A stretch of 64,000 bases of DNA from Fluviicoccus keumensis (GCF_004217445.1 NZ_SHKX01000016.1:62001-126000), one strand, 5' to 3'; positions 10,091-19,103 are shown, counted from the first letter of the stretch. Made by a program: numbers and translations. Notes: generated by a model from the letters alone, not told the origin.

Positions 10091-10552
10091 TTACCGGGAT
10101 TCGGTGAGCCATTCCTCGGTATGACGGTGCCGGTTCAGGCCCAGGGTTTCGAACGCGTCGTAGGCCGGTTCCGTAATCCGGACGCCCAGCAGGGCCAGAG
10201 CCTGATTGATGGGGCCGGTAGCGGCGGAGACCGGTTGCATGGCCAGATGCCCCGCGCGGAAGACGGCCGCGCCCTGTGCGCCCGCGCCGCCGCTGTAATC
10301 GGTTTCAATATAGGCGATGGGGCCGGACAACGAGGCGGTCAGCAGATAGTCGATCAGTTGGGAGGACAGGTAAGTGAAGCCTTCGGGAAAGCCGTGCAGC
10401 GGTCCCGGCAGCCACCGGTCCAGATCATCGTCACGCAGCGGCAGCAAGGACAGGCCCTGCGTCAACGGCACCGGGGCAGGCAGGGCATGCCGACGGGAAA
10501 GATCGGCAAGGACGGTGTTGGCGGCGATCAGGCCGGTGATGAAATGCCCCAT
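10091..10552 (-). CDS. Hypothetical protein
   Basis: A 153-residue soluble protein with no family I recognise. It shows coding-type codon use (GC-rich third positions) and a compact composition with no signal peptide. The central part (GPIAYIETDYSGGAGAQGAAVF) and the C-terminal part (ITEPAYDAFETLGLNRHRHTEEW) look like a small globular alpha/beta domain. It lies between the DUF3142 operon and the nitroreductase promoter, same strand as both. The role is unknown; a small immunity-like or cofactor-independent protein cannot be excluded. Confidence 0.6.
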   Translation of the reverse strand: MGHFITGLIAANTVLADLSRRHALPAPVPLTQGLSLLPLRDDDLDRWLPGPLHGFPEGFTYLSSQLIDYLLTASLSGPIAYIETDYSGGAGAQGAAVFRAGHLAMQPVSAATGPINQALALLGVRITEPAYDAFETLGLNRHRHTEEWLTESR

Positions 10553-10606
10553 GATGTCCCGAGCTCCCTTGAAAAACGTCTATTACCCTTGAATATTGTG
10601 CGCCTA

Positions 10607-11332
10607 TCACGGCGCAGTGTCGATGCGGCTGTTCAGCAGGAAGATGACCTCACCCCGGTAAGCGGGCAAGCGCCGCAGCCGGTCTTGCCAGCCGGAGTCC
10701 CAGTCTCCGTCCTGCACCAGTCCGATCTTGAAGGGAATGTCCAGCCGCGACAGGCTGTCCAGGTAGCGTTCATAACCGGGTTCGGTGCGGCGGCCGCGAT
10801 AGGTCTGCACCACGATTTCATCCACGACGCCTTGCAGACGATTCAGCGTGTCGACATCGCCGGTTTGCGTCCAGTCGAGCAGGCCGGTGATGCCCAGGCG
10901 GCAGTCGGTGGGCAGTTGTTGCCGTAGTTGCCGCAGGAAGGCGGCATAGTCGCCCAGGCGCAGGCTGCGGGCGTCAAAGTCGATCTGGATACCGGCGACA
11001 CGGCTGCCGCGATGTCGCCACAGCGCCGCGCGGCGCGCCAGCGCCTTGACGATGTCCGGTGTCCAGTCCAGTCGCTGCACCCGCCACGACAGCCAGACCT
11101 CGGGCGTCGCCAGCCGCACCGGGTTGATCCCCTGGATATGCAGTTCCGCGCTCGGGCCGGTGCCGGAGATTTCGCCTTGCAGCACATACAGGGTTTGCGC
11201 CTGACGCAGCACTTCCGGCTGCGCCCGCACGCCCGCCCACAGCCAGAACTGGCGGTAATCGCCGGCCTGCACCGCCGCGAAGGCGGACTGCGCGACCAGC
11301 AGCGCCGCCGCCAGCCATGCGATGCGTTTCAC
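10607..11332 (-). CDS. DUF3142-type exported protein
   Basis: A 241-residue protein starting at GTG 11332, which overlaps the upstream gene's stop by four bases (GTGA). The first residues (VKRIAWLAAALLVAQSAFA) form a signal peptide. The mature part resembles DUF3142: FWLWAGV at its start, LYVLQGEI, IQIDFDARSLRLGDYAAFLRQL and GLVQDGDWD, suggesting a TIM-barrel related to glycoside hydrolases. The overlapping start implies translational coupling with the 694-residue partner. A periplasmic carbohydrate-related role is inferred; no catalytic residues were assigned. Confidence 0.75.
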   Translation of the reverse strand: MKRIAWLAAALLVAQSAFAAVQAGDYRQFWLWAGVRAQPEVLRQAQTLYVLQGEISGTGPSAELHIQGINPVRLATPEVWLSWRVQRLDWTPDIVKALARRAALWRHRGSRVAGIQIDFDARSLRLGDYAAFLRQLRQQLPTDCRLGITGLLDWTQTGDVDTLNRLQGVVDEIVVQTYRGRRTEPGYERYLDSLSRLDIPFKIGLVQDGDWDSGWQDRLRRLPAYRGEVIFLLNSRIDTAP

Positions 11333-13413
11333 CACCAGATCCGTTGCCGCTTCGCCCACTCGGTCTTGGCGTAGCGGGTTTTCAGCAGGGTGAACCAGCG
11401 CTGGCGTTCCCGGCGCGGAATGTCGGCGTTGCCGCAGTGGTTGTTGCCGCTGGTGGCGAAGCAGCTCAGCGCCCGCGACAGGGCGTAGGCGCGGTGGTTG
11501 TCGCTGACATCCGGGGCATTGATCACTTGCCGGTACAGGTCCAAGCTGGTGCGCGCCACGCCGCCGAAACGGTCAGGGCCGCTGCCTAGCGCGCCGTCCG
11601 GTTGTCCGGGGAAGGCGTAGTCGGTTTGATTCCGGAAGAAGTCGGCCAGGCAGTTGGTGGCGGCAGCGTCGCCGGGGGCTTCCGCCAGCCGCGCCGCCAG
11701 TTGCGCGATGGGGGTGCAGCCGTAGTCCGGCGAGGTGACGGTGGTATCCGGGGAAATGGCGGCCGGAGTCGCCAGGGTCAGGTTGCGGGCGAAGTCGGTG
11801 TAGAGGCCGCGCGTCAGGTCCTTGGCCAGCAGTTGCCAGTGCGCCGCGCCGCGTTCCTCCGGGCTCAGGTGCGCGGCAACCACCGCCTGACGTAACAGCG
11901 GTGCCGAGGCCACCGGCAGCACCGTTTGCCGGAACAGCGGCTGGGTAATCGGGGAGTCGGCGGCCAGCACCGTGGCCAGCCGGTCGGCGCGTTCCAGCGT
12001 CATCGCCAGCGTCAGTTGCAGCAGCGTGATCCGGGCGGGATCGCTTTCCTGCGCCAGTTGCCGCCGCCAGTGCGCTTCCGCTTCGTCCCAGCGTTTCAGC
12101 GCCGCCAGCGACAGGCCGTGCAGCACGCGGGTGCTGAAGTTGAGCAGGCTGCGCGGGGCGTCGTCGGGCAGGGCGGTGGCCTTGGCGGCGGCCGCGTAGT
12201 CATGGTCAATCTCATAGCGCTGCATCGCCAGCAGGTACGGTTGCCAGTCCGGGGCGGTCGGCCAGCCGGCGTCGGCAATCCGTTGCTTCAGCGCCGCCGC
12301 CGTGGGTTTGGCGGCCTGTTCCTCCGGCGAGGCCCAGGGCGAGGGCGCGCGCAGGTTGCGCAGGCCGTCCACCAGCAACAGCTCCGGCAGGGCGGCCGGG
12401 GCCTTGGCGGGCATGCGGTCCAGCAGCTTGTGGTCCAGCTCGATCAGCAGGAAGTAATTGCCGTCGCCGCTGCGGAAGGCTTCGGTAAAGCGGCGCGCCA
12501 GCGATTCGCTGTCCTGCTGCAGCCAGTCCACCCGGCGGTACAGCCGCCGCGCCGAGGCGTTGTAACGACCTTGCGGATAGAGGCGGAGGTAGTCGTCAAT
12601 GCGTGCTTCGGCGCGGCGCAGGGCGGCCTGGTCGACCTTGGCCAGATCCAGGTCGCCCCATTCGCCGACGGCATTCTGCTGCGCCCGGTTCAGCGGCGTG
12701 CGGATCAGCAGGTAACGGGCGGTCTCGGCAATCCACGGCGAGGCGGCCCCGGTCAGCGCGGCGAAACCGGCGTCGGCCTGATCATACTGCGCGTTGTAGA
12801 AAGCGGCGGCGGCTTGCAGGTAGCGGGTGAATTCCGCGCCCGCGCCTTTTTCCGGAAACCCGGCGGGCGGCGGCTTGAGATTGCCCTCGCACTGGCCGGT
12901 CAGTTGCAGCCGCGCCTGCGCCAGCGCGCGGGTGTCGGCGGCGGGCAGGGCGGCCTGTTGCAGGGCTTCCAGGAAGCCGGTGACGGCGGCCCCCGCGTTC
13001 GACTGGCAGGCCGTAGCCGGATAGTTGCCCCAGCTGTCCGTCACCGGCTGCCAGGCGCTGTCGGGCAGGCCCAGCGCGCCCAGCACGGCGGGCGGCGTGG
13101 GCGCGGAGTCATTGCCGGAGGCGGCGGCATCGTCCTCGCTCATCAACTGCTGCATGTTGTAGTCGGCGGCGAACAGCGGCGGGTAGCCGTCGGCGGGCAG
13201 CGCCCAGGGGCGGGCTTTGTATAGTCCCTTTTCCGCCAGCACCAGCGCCAGGTTCATGCGCGTATCGTTTTCCGGCGACAGGAAGGGCAGCGCCGCCAGC
13301 CCGCATTGCCGGGCGCTCAGCGTCAGTTCGGCGGTGCAGCCGTCGGGGCCGCAGGCCTGCGCGGCGGTAGCGAAAAGGGACAGCGTGGTGATCAATACGG
13401 ACAGGCGGCGCAT
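11329..13413 (-). CDS. Large exported helical-repeat protein, partner of DUF3142 protein
   Basis: A 694-residue protein with signal peptide MRRLSVLITTLSLFATAAQA from ATG 13413; an upstream ATG 24 bases earlier would place charged residues before it. The body is Ala- and Leu-rich with many helical hairpin-like stretches (e.g. RYLLIRTPLNRAQQN, RYNASARRLYRRVDWLQQ), suggesting TPR/SEL1-like repeats. Four or more cysteines occur in the first mature 70 residues and again near the C-terminus. I do not recognise a named family. The four-base overlap with the DUF3142 gene suggests the two work together in the periplasm. Confidence 0.65.
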   Translation of the reverse strand: MRRLSVLITTLSLFATAAQACGPDGCTAELTLSARQCGLAALPFLSPENDTRMNLALVLAEKGLYKARPWALPADGYPPLFAADYNMQQLMSEDDAAASGNDSAPTPPAVLGALGLPDSAWQPVTDSWGNYPATACQSNAGAAVTGFLEALQQAALPAADTRALAQARLQLTGQCEGNLKPPPAGFPEKGAGAEFTRYLQAAAAFYNAQYDQADAGFAALTGAASPWIAETARYLLIRTPLNRAQQNAVGEWGDLDLAKVDQAALRRAEARIDDYLRLYPQGRYNASARRLYRRVDWLQQDSESLARRFTEAFRSGDGNYFLLIELDHKLLDRMPAKAPAALPELLLVDGLRNLRAPSPWASPEEQAAKPTAAALKQRIADAGWPTAPDWQPYLLAMQRYEIDHDYAAAAKATALPDDAPRSLLNFSTRVLHGLSLAALKRWDEAEAHWRRQLAQESDPARITLLQLTLAMTLERADRLATVLAADSPITQPLFRQTVLPVASAPLLRQAVVAAHLSPEERGAAHWQLLAKDLTRGLYTDFARNLTLATPAAISPDTTVTSPDYGCTPIAQLAARLAEAPGDAAATNCLADFFRNQTDYAFPGQPDGALGSGPDRFGGVARTSLDLYRQVINAPDVSDNHRAYALSRALSCFATSGNNHCGNADIPRRERQRWFTLLKTRYAKTEWAKRQRIWW

Positions 13414-13493
13414 GACGGGCTCGGCGGGCTTTCGCAAGGGGAAAGCCCAAGGGTATAGTCCGGGGTCACCTGTCGTCCAGCCGGAGTTTTCCC

Positions 13494-14393
13494 ATGCCCT
13501 TCATTCGTGTCCGCGACGGCCAGTCGCTGTATGTCCGCATCGTCGGTCGCGGCCAGCCGGTGCTGATGCTGCCCGGTCTGGGCATGCACAGCGCGCACTG
13601 GCTGCCGTTCATCCTGCCCTATCTGGGCCGGTTCCGTTTTTACCTGCCGGACTTTCGCGGTCACGGCAAATCCGCCGGGGTCCGCCTGAACCAGACCGAT
13701 GTCTTCCACAACCACATGGAGGATGTGCAGGACCTGATTGCCGGGCTGCACCTGCACGACTTCCTGCTGGCGGGCATCTCGCTGGGTGGTTCGACGGCGC
13801 TGCACCTGAACCGCGAGGCGGGTCTGCACGGCGTGCGCCGCTATCTGCATATTGACCAGTCGCCGTGCGTGGCCAACCGCTCGGACTGGAGTCACGGCCT
13901 GTTCGGCCTGCGTCAGGACGAGTTGTTCGGGCAGATGCACCGGCTGGGCGACCTGCTGGATGAACATGCCGGGCTGACCCATCTGGGCGAATTACCCCCG
14001 GTTGCGCGGCGGGAAGCGGCGGCGACGCTGGCGGAAGTCGCGGTCGCCATGAGTGGCAAACCCTTGCTGAAGCCGCTGGTGCGGCAACTGCTGGCCAGTC
14101 CCGGACAACTGTCGAAGCGCCTGCCGCTGACCCGGCTGGACGACTGCCGCGCCTACCTGCGCGCGTATACCGTCGGCAGTCACGACTACCGGCAGGCGCT
14201 GCGGCAGTGCGCGCTGCCGGTCACGGTGATGGTGGGGATGAAGTCGCCGCTGTACGCCCCGGCCGGGCAGATGGCGATTGCCGATTACGCGCCCAACGCC
14301 CGGATCGTGCGTTTCCACAAATCCGGGCATGCCCCGATGGTGGACGAACCGCTGAAGTTCATCCGTGAACTGGGGCGCTTCCTGCACGGCTAA
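13494..14393 (+). CDS. Alpha/beta hydrolase
   Basis: A 299-residue hydrolase. MLPGLGMHSAHW supplies the oxyanion loop, DFRGHGKSAG follows, the nucleophile motif is GISLGG (serine near residue 99), and a C-terminal SGHAPMVDEP supplies the catalytic histidine. The fold is that of epoxide hydrolase/lipase/esterase-like enzymes; a serine nucleophile points to an esterase rather than a dehalogenase or epoxide hydrolase. No signal peptide is present. It is divergent from the exported helical-repeat gene (80 bases apart) and converges on the MaoC-like gene, 2 bases beyond its stop. Confidence 0.85.
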   Translation: MPFIRVRDGQSLYVRIVGRGQPVLMLPGLGMHSAHWLPFILPYLGRFRFYLPDFRGHGKSAGVRLNQTDVFHNHMEDVQDLIAGLHLHDFLLAGISLGGSTALHLNREAGLHGVRRYLHIDQSPCVANRSDWSHGLFGLRQDELFGQMHRLGDLLDEHAGLTHLGELPPVARREAAATLAEVAVAMSGKPLLKPLVRQLLASPGQLSKRLPLTRLDDCRAYLRAYTVGSHDYRQALRQCALPVTVMVGMKSPLYAPAGQMAIADYAPNARIVRFHKSGHAPMVDEPLKFIRELGRFLHG

Positions 14394-14395
14394 GC

Positions 14396-15292
14396 CTAGC
14401 GGTAGCGGCCGGTCAGGCAGGCGCGCTGGTCGGCGTCCACCAGCCGCACCACGTGCCAGCCGTTGTCGGCCGCCGGGGCGGTTTCCACCGCCAGCACCCC
14501 GGAAGGCAGCGGCACCGGCCGCTGGAAGCGCACCTCGATTTCCCGGATGCGGCCCTGCCGCGCCAACTGCTCATAAGTGCGGGCGAACATGCCCAGTCCT
14601 TGCAGCACAGTGCGGCCGAAGGGCGACTTGCGTCCGGCGCTGTCCAGCCAGTGGATCGGGTTGAAGTCGCCGGTCAGCAGCGCGAACTGGCGGCCGTCGC
14701 CGGGTTCGGCCTGCCAGTGGCCGCTGAAGGCCCAGGCCTTGGTGGCGGCCTTGAACGGCTTGGTCATTGCCGCACGCTGCGAGGCGCCGGGCTTGAGGAA
14801 GGCCGAATGCAGGATCGCCACCACTCGCTCCGGCTGCTCGGCGGTGCCGGTGGTGATGCGCACCGCCACCTGCGTCACGCCGCCGGACTCGATGATCGAC
14901 TCCAGGCTGGCGCGCACGATCAGCCGCCGTCCGGCGGGCAGCGGCGCGTAGACGCGCATCGACACCCCCTGATTGATCACTTCCGCCAGATTGTAGGGCG
15001 ACTGGTCGAACATGCGCAGTGCAGGCGACAGGCCCCACTGGCAGAACAGGTGCGGCGGTACGGTCAGCGCATCAGGGCGGGCGACGCCGCACCAGTCCTG
15101 ATAGGCTTCAACCAGATAGCGCGCGGGCGGGTCGATGGTTTCAATGACGGGACGGTATTCCGCGTGCGGTCGTTTGGGCAGGTAAGCAGCCAGCATCGAC
15201 TTCACGAACAACCGCAGCCACGTCCGGATCATCGGGCCGTGCTGCAGCATCAGTGCCACGGGCATGGTGCCGGGCGGCATGTAAACGAACAT
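14396..15292 (-). CDS. MaoC-like hot-dog dehydratase
   Basis: A 298-residue protein with a C-terminal MaoC-type hydratase motif (LLTGDFNPIHW, then GRTVLQGLGMFARTYE), where the Asp and His are the catalytic pair of (R)-specific enoyl-CoA hydratases. The N-terminal half is probably a second, degenerate hot-dog. It likely acts on acyl-CoA in fatty-acid or polyketide-like metabolism. ATG 15292 is preceded by CAGGAG. It is divergently arranged with an AraC-type regulator across 223 bases that hold a palindromic operator-like site, so regulation by that protein is a fair inference. Confidence 0.82.
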   Translation of the reverse strand: MFVYMPPGTMPVALMLQHGPMIRTWLRLFVKSMLAAYLPKRPHAEYRPVIETIDPPARYLVEAYQDWCGVARPDALTVPPHLFCQWGLSPALRMFDQSPYNLAEVINQGVSMRVYAPLPAGRRLIVRASLESIIESGGVTQVAVRITTGTAEQPERVVAILHSAFLKPGASQRAAMTKPFKAATKAWAFSGHWQAEPGDGRQFALLTGDFNPIHWLDSAGRKSPFGRTVLQGLGMFARTYEQLARQGRIREIEVRFQRPVPLPSGVLAVETAPAADNGWHVVRLVDADQRACLTGRYR

Positions 15293-15398
15293 CGTCAACT
15301 CCTGTGGACAGCCGGTGCCCGCCCCAAGCCTTGTGGGCGCGGCGGACGATGGCGAGGCCCCGATTATTGGCCGCGCCGCCATCACCCGTCTTAGCCGA

Positions 15399-15429
15399 TT
15401 GCGACAGCAAAACTGTCGCTGTGCGACAA
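15399..15429. promoter_or_regulatory. Operator-like palindrome between MaoC and AraC genes
   Basis: GCGACAG-CAAAA-CTGTCGC (15401-15419) is a perfect 7-5-7 dyad, followed by a third half-site GCGACA (15423-15428) in direct orientation. Repeated half-sites in a divergent intergenic region next to an araC-family gene are a typical binding layout. Confidence 0.6.
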
Positions 15430-15515
15430 CCGACCGCCGCACATGGCAAATGCGCGGCGCTTTCACTATAGTCGGGCGGCCGGGTTGTCCCGGCGCAGCA
15501 TCAGGAAGGTCAGCC

Positions 15516-16544
15516 TTGGCGTCACCGCAAACCGGCTCAAGCGCCGCGCCCGTGTCCCGCACGGTCGCCGTCAATTATCTGCGCGCCTTTTTCGAATATG
15601 TGCAGCGGCAGGGCCTGTCCCTGCCGGAGCTGCTGGCGGATTTCGGCATTGATCCGGCCGAACGCGAGGGCCGCGTCTCCGTCGCGGATTGCCACCGCTT
15701 GTTCCGCCGCGCGGCGGAATTGCTGGGCGATGAGGACATCGGCCTGCACGCCGGGGAACTGATGCGGCTGGGCTATTACGGCGCTGCCGCCTATGCCGCC
15801 CTCAGCTGCCAGTGGGGGCGCGAGGCGGTGGGCTACCTGTCGCGCTACCAGTCGCTGGCCATGGATGTTGGGGCGCCGCGCATCGAGCCGGACGGCGAGA
15901 CGCTGGTGATTCACTGGCACACCAACGCGCAGTGGCGGCAGAACCGCTATCTGGCCGACTACAACCTCTCCGGGCTGCTGGCCTGCAGCCGCATGGTGAT
16001 GGGCGATGACCTGCGCCTGGTGCGCGTGGACATGGCTTACGCCGCCCCTGCCGATGCCTCGGCACTGCAACGCCTGTGCGCCTGCCCGATCCGTTTCGAC
16101 CAGCCTGTCTACCGGCTGGCGGTGCCGCTGTCGATGCTGGATTACGCCCTGCCGGAACCCAATCCCGAGGTCTGCCAGGCCATGGCGCGGCTGGCCGAAC
16201 AGCAGCTGCAACTGTTCAGCCGCGATGACGGCTTCCTGTCGCAATTGCGGCAGCAATTGGCGGCGCGGCTGGGGCGTGGCGCGGTGTCGCAGGAGGAGCT
16301 GGCGGCGGCGCTGGGCATCCATGCGCGCACCCTGCAACGGCGGCTGGGCGAGCTGGGGCTTACCTACTCGCAACTGGTGGACGAGGTGCGGCAAACGCTG
16401 GCCGCCGCCTACATCCGCGATCCCGGCCTCAGCCTGGGCGAAGTCGCTTTCCTGCTGGGTTTTTCCGAGCAGAGCAATTTCCAGAAGAGTTTCAAGCGCT
16501 GGTTCGGGGAAACGCCGGGCCGCTATCGTCGCAACCTAGTTTGA
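15516..16544 (+). CDS. AraC-family transcriptional regulator (Arabinose_bd type)
   Basis: TTG at 15516 is preceded by AGGAAGG with 7-base spacing and gives 342 residues, the usual length for this subgroup; earlier in-frame ATGs would add an implausible tail. The N-terminal two thirds match the Arabinose_bd-type effector domain of OruR/ArgR-like regulators (LGYYGAAAYAALSC, NRYLADYNLSGLLAC). The C-terminus has two helix-turn-helix motifs (EELAAALGIHARTLQRRLGE and SLGEVAFLLGFSEQSNFQKS). It probably controls the divergent MaoC-like gene. Confidence 0.88.
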   Translation: MASPQTGSSAAPVSRTVAVNYLRAFFEYVQRQGLSLPELLADFGIDPAEREGRVSVADCHRLFRRAAELLGDEDIGLHAGELMRLGYYGAAAYAALSCQWGREAVGYLSRYQSLAMDVGAPRIEPDGETLVIHWHTNAQWRQNRYLADYNLSGLLACSRMVMGDDLRLVRVDMAYAAPADASALQRLCACPIRFDQPVYRLAVPLSMLDYALPEPNPEVCQAMARLAEQQLQLFSRDDGFLSQLRQQLAARLGRGAVSQEELAAALGIHARTLQRRLGELGLTYSQLVDEVRQTLAAAYIRDPGLSLGEVAFLLGFSEQSNFQKSFKRWFGETPGRYRRNLV

Positions 16545-16614
16545 AAGCCTCTGGCTGAACGCGCCGTTTCTCACCCATAATGCGCCATTGCCCGACCGAG
16601 CCGGAGATGCCGTC

Positions 16615-17091
16615 ATGCACCCCAACGCCCAACTGATCACCACTTTTTACGAAGCCTTCCAAAAGCTGGACGCCGAAACGATGGCCGCCTGCTACCACCC
16701 CGACGTGCGCTTCACTGACCCGGTATTCCCCAAGCTGCAGGGTGATGAAGCCGCCGACATGTGGCGGATGCTGGCCTCGCGCGCCAAGGATTTCAGCCTG
16801 ACCTTCGACGACGTGCGCGCCGATGACAAGACCGGCGAGGCGCACTGGGTGGCCACCTACACCTTCAGCCAGACCGGCAACACCGTCGTCAACGACATCC
16901 GCGCCAGCTTCACCTTCAAGGACGGCAAGATCATCACCCATACCGACCGCTTCCACCTGTGGCGCTGGGCCGGGCAGGCCCTGGGGCTGAAGGGCTGGCT
17001 GCTCGGCGGCACGCCGCTGGTGAAGAACGCCATCCGCAAGCAGGCGGCGAAGGGACTGGCGGCTTACCGCAAGGAAATCGGCCGCACCTAG
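16615..17091 (+). CDS. SnoaL-like / NTF2-fold protein
   Basis: A 158-residue single-domain protein of the cystatin-like alpha+beta barrel. It opens with LITTFYEAFQKLDAETMAACYHPDVRF and continues with VRADDKTGEAHWVATYTFSQTG and the DGKIITHTDRF strand that close the cone. Such proteins are isomerases, hydrolases or plain ligand binders; none of these can be chosen from sequence. ATG 16615 follows a GGAG-type ribosome site. It lies 70 bases after the AraC gene in the same direction and could be its co-transcribed partner. Confidence 0.78.
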   Translation: MHPNAQLITTFYEAFQKLDAETMAACYHPDVRFTDPVFPKLQGDEAADMWRMLASRAKDFSLTFDDVRADDKTGEAHWVATYTFSQTGNTVVNDIRASFTFKDGKIITHTDRFHLWRWAGQALGLKGWLLGGTPLVKNAIRKQAAKGLAAYRKEIGRT

Positions 17092-17202
17092 GCTACGGCC
17101 GCCGTCCGGGATAACATTCTCGGACAAATCCGCTCGTCAGCCGGATGCGTTTTCCCCGATAATCGCGCCCGACCCGTTCCCTTCACTTTTTGGAAAACCC
17201 GC

Positions 17203-18405
17203 ATGCGTTCCCTGTTGCTGGTCCTGAGCTTCGCCATCCTTGCCGGTTGCGTGTCCCATCCCGTCCCCCCCGTGGTTCCCAAGCCGGAACCGGGCAAGAC
17301 CGAACCGGTCAAGCCGGAAGTGCCGCCCAAACCGGAAGCCCCGACCGCGCGTTACCTGCCCGCCGAATGGATTGCCCTGCCGGACTGGCCCGGCGAGAAG
17401 CTGCTGGCCACCTGGCCCGCCTGGCTGAACTCCTGCAAGCGGCTGGCGTCGCGGCCGGTGTGGAAGGATGCCTGTGCCGAGGCTGTGATGCTGGACCCGA
17501 AGGATGACGAGACCGTCCGCGAGTTTTTCGAGCGGCGTTTTTCGCCGTGGCGGATTGAAAGCAGCACCGGCGCACAAAGCGGCCTGATTACCGGCTATTA
17601 CGAACCGCTGCTGACCGGCGGCCTCAGCGCGAAGCCCGGTCGCGTGCCATTTTTCAGCGTACCCGAAGATTTGCTGACGCTGGACATCGGCTCCCTGTAC
17701 CCTGAACTGAAGGGACGGCGCGTGCGCGGCCGTCTGGTCGGCAAGACCGTGACCCCCTACTGGAGCCGCGCCGACATCAGCAGCGGCAAGCTGACCGGCA
17801 ACCCGAAAGTGCTGGCGTGGGCGGATGACGCCGTCGAGGCCTTTTTCATGGAAGTGCAGGGCTCGGGACGCATCAAGCTGGACGACGGCTCGATGATCCG
17901 TCTGGGCTATGCCGACCAGAATGGTCACCCCTACAAGTCGATCGGTCGCTGGCTGGTGGACCAGGGCGAGCTGACGCTGGACCAAGCCTCCATGCAAAGC
18001 ATCCGCGCCTGGGCGGCGGCGCATCCCGAACGTTTGCAGGAAATGCTCAACGCCAATCCCAGCCAGGTGTTCTTCCGCATCCTGCCCGGCACGGACGGCC
18101 CCATCGGCGCGCTGAACGTGCCCCTGACCGACGAGGCCAGCGTCGCCATTGATCCCAAGTTCGTGCCGCTGGGCACACCGCTCTATCTGGCCACCACCCG
18201 TCCCAACAGCGGCAAGGCCATGAACCGCATGGTGCATGCCCAGGATACCGGCGGCGCCATTGCCGGACCGATCCGCGCCGACTTCTTCTGGGGCTTCGGC
18301 GACCAGCCCGGCGAGCTGGCGGGCAAGATGAAGCAGCAGGGCCAGATCTGGCTGCTGTGGCCGAAGGACGCCCCGCTGCCGTCCGGCGGCGTGACCACGC
18401 CCTGA
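17203..18405 (+). CDS. mltA: Membrane-bound lytic murein transglycosylase A
   Basis: Outer-membrane lipoprotein that cleaves peptidoglycan glycan strands to 1,6-anhydro ends. A lipobox LAGC (cysteine at residue 17) is followed by a Pro/Lys/Glu-rich linker. The MltA barrel has GLITGYYEP (about 127-135) and VEAFFMEVQGSGRI. The 3D domain has AQDTGGAIAGPIRADFFWG, with D348 and D360 at the positions used for catalysis in MltA. The 400-residue length is normal. It is monocistronic, followed by a 239-base spacer containing a CRP-like site. Confidence 0.95.
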   Translation: MRSLLLVLSFAILAGCVSHPVPPVVPKPEPGKTEPVKPEVPPKPEAPTARYLPAEWIALPDWPGEKLLATWPAWLNSCKRLASRPVWKDACAEAVMLDPKDDETVREFFERRFSPWRIESSTGAQSGLITGYYEPLLTGGLSAKPGRVPFFSVPEDLLTLDIGSLYPELKGRRVRGRLVGKTVTPYWSRADISSGKLTGNPKVLAWADDAVEAFFMEVQGSGRIKLDDGSMIRLGYADQNGHPYKSIGRWLVDQGELTLDQASMQSIRAWAAAHPERLQEMLNANPSQVFFRILPGTDGPIGALNVPLTDEASVAIDPKFVPLGTPLYLATTRPNSGKAMNRMVHAQDTGGAIAGPIRADFFWGFGDQPGELAGKMKQQGQIWLLWPKDAPLPSGGVTTP

Positions 18406-18498
18406 GGCGGATTGCCGCTTTCTGACATTTTGGGTCACCTGTCCGGGTGACCCGCATCGACTTTCATCGCGTTTTAACGACCGTTCGCCGGGTTGACC

Positions 18499-18514
18499 TG
18501 TGATGTGTGTCACA
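18499..18514. promoter_or_regulatory. Consensus CRP/Vfr-type binding site
   Basis: TGTGA-TGTGTG-TCACA matches the CRP consensus TGTGA-N6-TCACA exactly. It is centred 138 bases upstream of the start codon at 18645 and 100 bases after the mltA stop. No clear -35/-10 pair was found at the usual class I or II distance. Confidence 0.65.
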
Positions 18515-18644
18515 TCCTGAAACCCTTGCGCTGCCTTAATTCAGACACTGTTCACAAAATCAGGAGACAGCTTCCCGCGCTGGCATCCGCCTTGCAGTTA
18601 ACGGTGTATTAACGTTTTTTGTGCCGCTTCAAGGAGACTTCATC

Positions 18645-19043
18645 ATGCGCACCGTCCGAACTGTCCAGGTCCTTTCCGATATCGAGCGTGAGCGCGCGCT
18701 GCTGAAGTCCCTGCTCAACACCTTTGGCAAGCGTCCCCATGTCACCTGGCAATACAGCGAAGAGGGCTTTGCCGATGTGGTGGTGCTGAGCGTCGACAAC
18801 CCTTCCCTGGAGGTGATTGAACAGGCGCAGAAGCAGGGCCACCTGGTGGTGTTCTATGTCAACGACAGCGACAGCTCCAAATTGGGCGACCAGCCGTTCA
18901 AGCTGTCCAAGCAAGCGCGCGCCCGGCATTTCCTGGAGCTGATCGAGCAGATGGAAGGCTGGTTTGGCGATGACGTGGTGGACATGCTGCGCCTGCCGAC
19001 GACCGGAGCCGCCAATGACACCCGCGCGGTGCTGGCCGGTTGA
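18645..19043 (+). CDS. Conserved hypothetical protein under CRP-like site
   Basis: A 132-residue soluble protein with no recognised family. Alternating strands and helices (FADVVVLSVDNPSLEVIEQAQ, GHLVVFYVNDSD) resemble a Rossmann-like or receiver-type half-domain, but without a phosphoacceptor motif. ATG 18645 is preceded by AAGGAG at 18631. It stands alone between mltA and a bidirectional terminator shared with efp. The long leader with a perfect CRP palindrome suggests carbon- or virulence-type global control. Confidence 0.65.
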   Translation: MRTVRTVQVLSDIERERALLKSLLNTFGKRPHVTWQYSEEGFADVVVLSVDNPSLEVIEQAQKQGHLVVFYVNDSDSSKLGDQPFKLSKQARARHFLELIEQMEGWFGDDVVDMLRLPTTGAANDTRAVLAG

Positions 19044-19060
19044 GACCGGGCGTGAAAAAC

Positions 19061-19090
19061 AAAAAAGGAGCCGACAGGCTCCTTTTTTTT
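19061..19090. terminator. Bidirectional terminator between 18645 gene and efp
   Basis: AAAAAAGGAGCC-GACA-GGCTCCTTTTTTTT, a 6-bp stem with A and T tracts on both sides, serves both convergent genes. Confidence 0.92.
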
Positions 19091-19103
19091 ACCGCGAAGA
19101 ACC

